NCBI GenBank assembly: GCA_030592835.1
Contig: JAUVIJ010000096.1
Span: 1 to 7,126, forward strand
DNA: 7,126 nt
Direction: 5' to 3'
DNA from: Candidatus Cloacimonadota bacterium
Lineage (GTDB): Bacteria; Cloacimonadota; Cloacimonadia; Cloacimonadales; TCS61
The notes under the pieces: model-generated
Told to the model about the DNA's origin: nothing
The model's database searches: none
The model's input: the letters and a program-made list of their open reading frames with translations, nothing else
Shown here: positions 5,904 through 7,126 of the stretch, one piece after another
Numbering within the stretch: the first letter of the stretch is position 1
Layout of the letters: each line of letters opens with the position of its first letter
Program-made: the position numbers and the translations under genes

Positions 5904-6272
5904 GTGGTAATATTTAATGTAATTAACTATTTGGAGGAATTTGAGAAAGACCTTAAAAAGTTAAATAAAAGATTTAAGACTCTTGATTCTGATATGGAAA
6001 ATTTTATCAAAACACAGCTCAGATTATATCATAAATTGAATATTGATAATGGTGGAATATTAAAAATAAGTGGATTAAGTATTAAGTCTCCACAGATATT
6101 TAAAGCGAGAAAGTTTGCCTGTAAAGCTCTTAAAGGAACCGGTTCTAAAAGTGGAATCAGGATAATATATGGGTATTATAACAAAGGGGATAAGATAGAA
6201 TTTATTGAGGTCTATTATAAGGGCGATAAAGAAAATGAAGACAGAGAGAGGATATTAAAAAAATATGGATAA
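5904..6272 (+). CDS. RelE/ParE-like toxin, partner of the Panacea antitoxin
   Basis: This 122-residue basic protein has the layout of the RelE/ParE superfamily: an opening strand (VIFNVINY), the helix FEKDLKKLNKRFKTLDSDMENFI (13-35), and a C-terminal sheet KARKFACKAL (67-76), SKSGIRIIYGYY (81-92), KIEFIEVYYKGDKENEDRERILKKY (97-121). RelE-type toxins cleave mRNA in the ribosome; ParE-type toxins attack gyrase. Candidate functional residues are Lys67, Arg69, Lys70, Arg86 and the Tyr residues near 89-92 and 104-105, but I cannot assign the target. The start is GTG 5904, 2 nt after the antitoxin stop, and no ATG preserves the first strand. A TTG at 5931 would remove that strand. Weak initiation plus coupling would keep toxin below antitoxin. 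It overlaps the next gene by 8 bp. Confidence 0.74.
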   Translation: MVIFNVINYLEEFEKDLKKLNKRFKTLDSDMENFIKTQLRLYHKLNIDNGGILKISGLSIKSPQIFKARKFACKALKGTGSKSGIRIIYGYYNKGDKIEFIEVYYKGDKENEDRERILKKYG

Positions 6273-6564
6273 AAAAATAAATTGGCAACATCCTGGCGGA
6301 AAGCTTAGAGAATTAGGAGCAGACAGTTTATCCAATTCTGAATTATTATCGATAATAATTTCATCTGGAATAAAGGGTAAATCTGCTGAAAACATTTCAA
6401 ATGAGATTATGAATAAATTTGGTTCATTTAAAGGATTAGCAAATCAACCGATGGATAAATTGTTTAAAATCAAAGGGTTATCTAAAGTTAAAATAACTAG
6501 AATTGCAGCAGTGTTAGAAATTGCGCGAAGGATTGTAAAAGAGGTAATTGAAAATAATGAGTAA
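6265..6564 (+). CDS. Stand-alone RadC N-terminal (UPF0758 helix-hairpin-helix) protein
   Basis: The 99 residues match only the N-terminal domain of RadC/UPF0758: GGKLRELGADSLSNSELLSI (11-30), SGIKGKSAENISNEIMNKFGS (34-54), then a helix-hairpin-helix LFKIKGLSKVKITRIAAVLEIARRI (66-90). Full RadC has about 220 residues, with a C-terminal MPN/JAB domain carrying HxHPSG and Asp ligands; that part is absent. The protein stops in the expected linker, and the next gene starts by an 8-bp ATG overlap, so this looks like a genuine small gene and not a decayed radC. The HhH fold suggests non-specific DNA binding. ATG 6265 itself overlaps the toxin end by 8 bp, and the nearest purine-rich site (GAGG at 6248-6251) is rather far, pointing to coupling. 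The likely role is DNA-binding partner of the downstream nuclease-like protein. Confidence 0.75.
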   Translation: MDKKINWQHPGGKLRELGADSLSNSELLSIIISSGIKGKSAENISNEIMNKFGSFKGLANQPMDKLFKIKGLSKVKITRIAAVLEIARRIVKEVIENNE

Positions 6565-7126
6565 TGGGAAAAATAATCGCAAAATGTTTCCAAATCCATA
6601 TGACACATTATCAAAAAAAACTGAAAGAAGTGCAGTTGCTGTTTTAATGCATTGGATGAGAGAAATAATTGATGAATTTAATCTTGATCTTGGATATCCA
6701 GATGTTGACACATCTGGTTCCGATCGAAAAAGCCCAGATATTATCATTCCTGAATCAAAAAGAAGTAAAAGAATTATTATGCTAATAGAAGCTAAACAGC
6801 CATACTTTAATGTATTTGATGAAGAGGAACTAAAAGAACCTGCAAGAAAGAAGGCAAATATAAGAAAATCAAAATATTTTGCTACTACAAATTTCAAGAA
6901 ACTTATTTGGTTTAACGCAGAAAAAGCAAATAATCCCAGTAAATTTTCGGAAGAGGAACAGATTGTTGAAAAAATAATATTATCCGAAATTGAGAATATA
7001 GATTTAATAGAACAATATAATTATAAAGAATCAATAAAGAAAGCATTAAGATATTTTTTAACTAAACTTATTTCAATAAACACTGGAAAAGAATCTGAAC
7101 CAAAACATCCAATTGATGAATTGCTC
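6557..7126 (+). CDS. PD-(D/E)XK nuclease-type N-terminus, probable large restriction-modification protein (partial)
   Basis: I translated this by hand: ATG 6557 opens 190 codons in frame to the window edge with no stop. The start overlaps the upstream gene by 8 bp. The pattern fits a restriction-endonuclease fold: Glu23 in an early helix (LSKKTERSAVAVLMHWM), Asp61 in SPDIIIP (59-65), then Glu78-Ala-Lys80 in IMLIEAKQPYF (74-84), giving E...PD...ExK. The following ELKEPARKKA, KYFATTNFKKLIWFN (106-120) is typical of the N-termini of type I/IIG-like restriction-methylase proteins, where the protein tests whether a fragment is a nuclease substrate region. A DNA methylase domain would be expected further right, but it is not visible, so this is an inference. 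Base composition is much more AT-rich than in recA, suggesting horizontal origin. The true length and class are unknown. Confidence 0.65.
   Translation, partial: MSNGKNNRKMFPNPYDTLSKKTERSAVAVLMHWMREIIDEFNLDLGYPDVDTSGSDRKSPDIIIPESKRSKRIIMLIEAKQPYFNVFDEEELKEPARKKANIRKSKYFATTNFKKLIWFNAEKANNPSKFSEEEQIVEKIILSEIENIDLIEQYNYKESIKKALRYFLTKLISINTGKESEPKHPIDELL

Noticed and set aside
6514..6897. A 127-codon minus-strand open frame opposite the nuclease-like gene
   Set aside because: It is antisense to a frame with a coherent PD-(D/E)XK pattern; its hydrophobic runs are what AT-rich antisense DNA gives.
1..7126. CRISPR arrays, tRNA or rRNA genes, and insertion sequences
   Set aside because: I saw no regularly spaced repeats, cloverleaf-like segments, rRNA-like stretches, transposase frames or terminal inverted repeats.

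Overview
The window comes from an AT-rich bacterial chromosome. Its genes are tightly packed, mostly with strong purine-rich Shine-Dalgarno sites, and often overlap or nearly touch. I cannot name the species. The Cys4-type L28, the adenosine-specific kinase and the recA-recX-NIF3-like run would fit an uncultured anaerobe, perhaps of the FCB group or a nearby candidate phylum, but this is a low-confidence guess.

Region 1 (1-790, minus strand) is a regulatory pair: an ECF sigma factor and, overlapping its end by 8 bp, a zinc-binding anti-sigma factor that runs off the left edge. Region 2 (791-1160) is an AT-rich divergent spacer followed by rpmB (ribosomal protein L28), which is closed by a clear intrinsic terminator.

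Region 3 (1229-5040, plus strand) is a housekeeping run: adenosine-specific kinase, thpR (RNA 2',3'-cyclic phosphodiesterase / 2'-5' RNA ligase family), recA, recX and a NIF3/DUF34 protein. The first three are almost fused (a 4-bp overlap, then a 2-bp gap), so recA is probably cotranscribed with the two small enzyme genes. RecX modulates RecA and follows it directly. RecA keeps its catalytic residues, but its DNA-binding loop L2 is atypical.

Region 4 (5041-7126, plus strand) looks like an acquired or accessory block. A 90-bp spacer holds a near-perfect 17-bp palindrome and a good promoter. Four genes follow with a 2-bp gap and then 8-bp overlaps: an HTH-Panacea (SocA-like) antitoxin, a RelE/ParE-like toxin, a free-standing RadC N-terminal helix-hairpin-helix protein with no MPN peptidase-like domain, and the start of a PD-(D/E)XK nuclease-type protein, probably a large restriction-modification enzyme, cut off by the right edge. 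GC falls sharply across this block: I count 30/60 G+C at 2461-2520 but 15/60 at 6841-6900 and 9/60 at 7021-7080. The coupling of a Panacea toxin-antitoxin pair to a RadC-N/nuclease pair is the best candidate here for an undescribed, probably defence-related, module.
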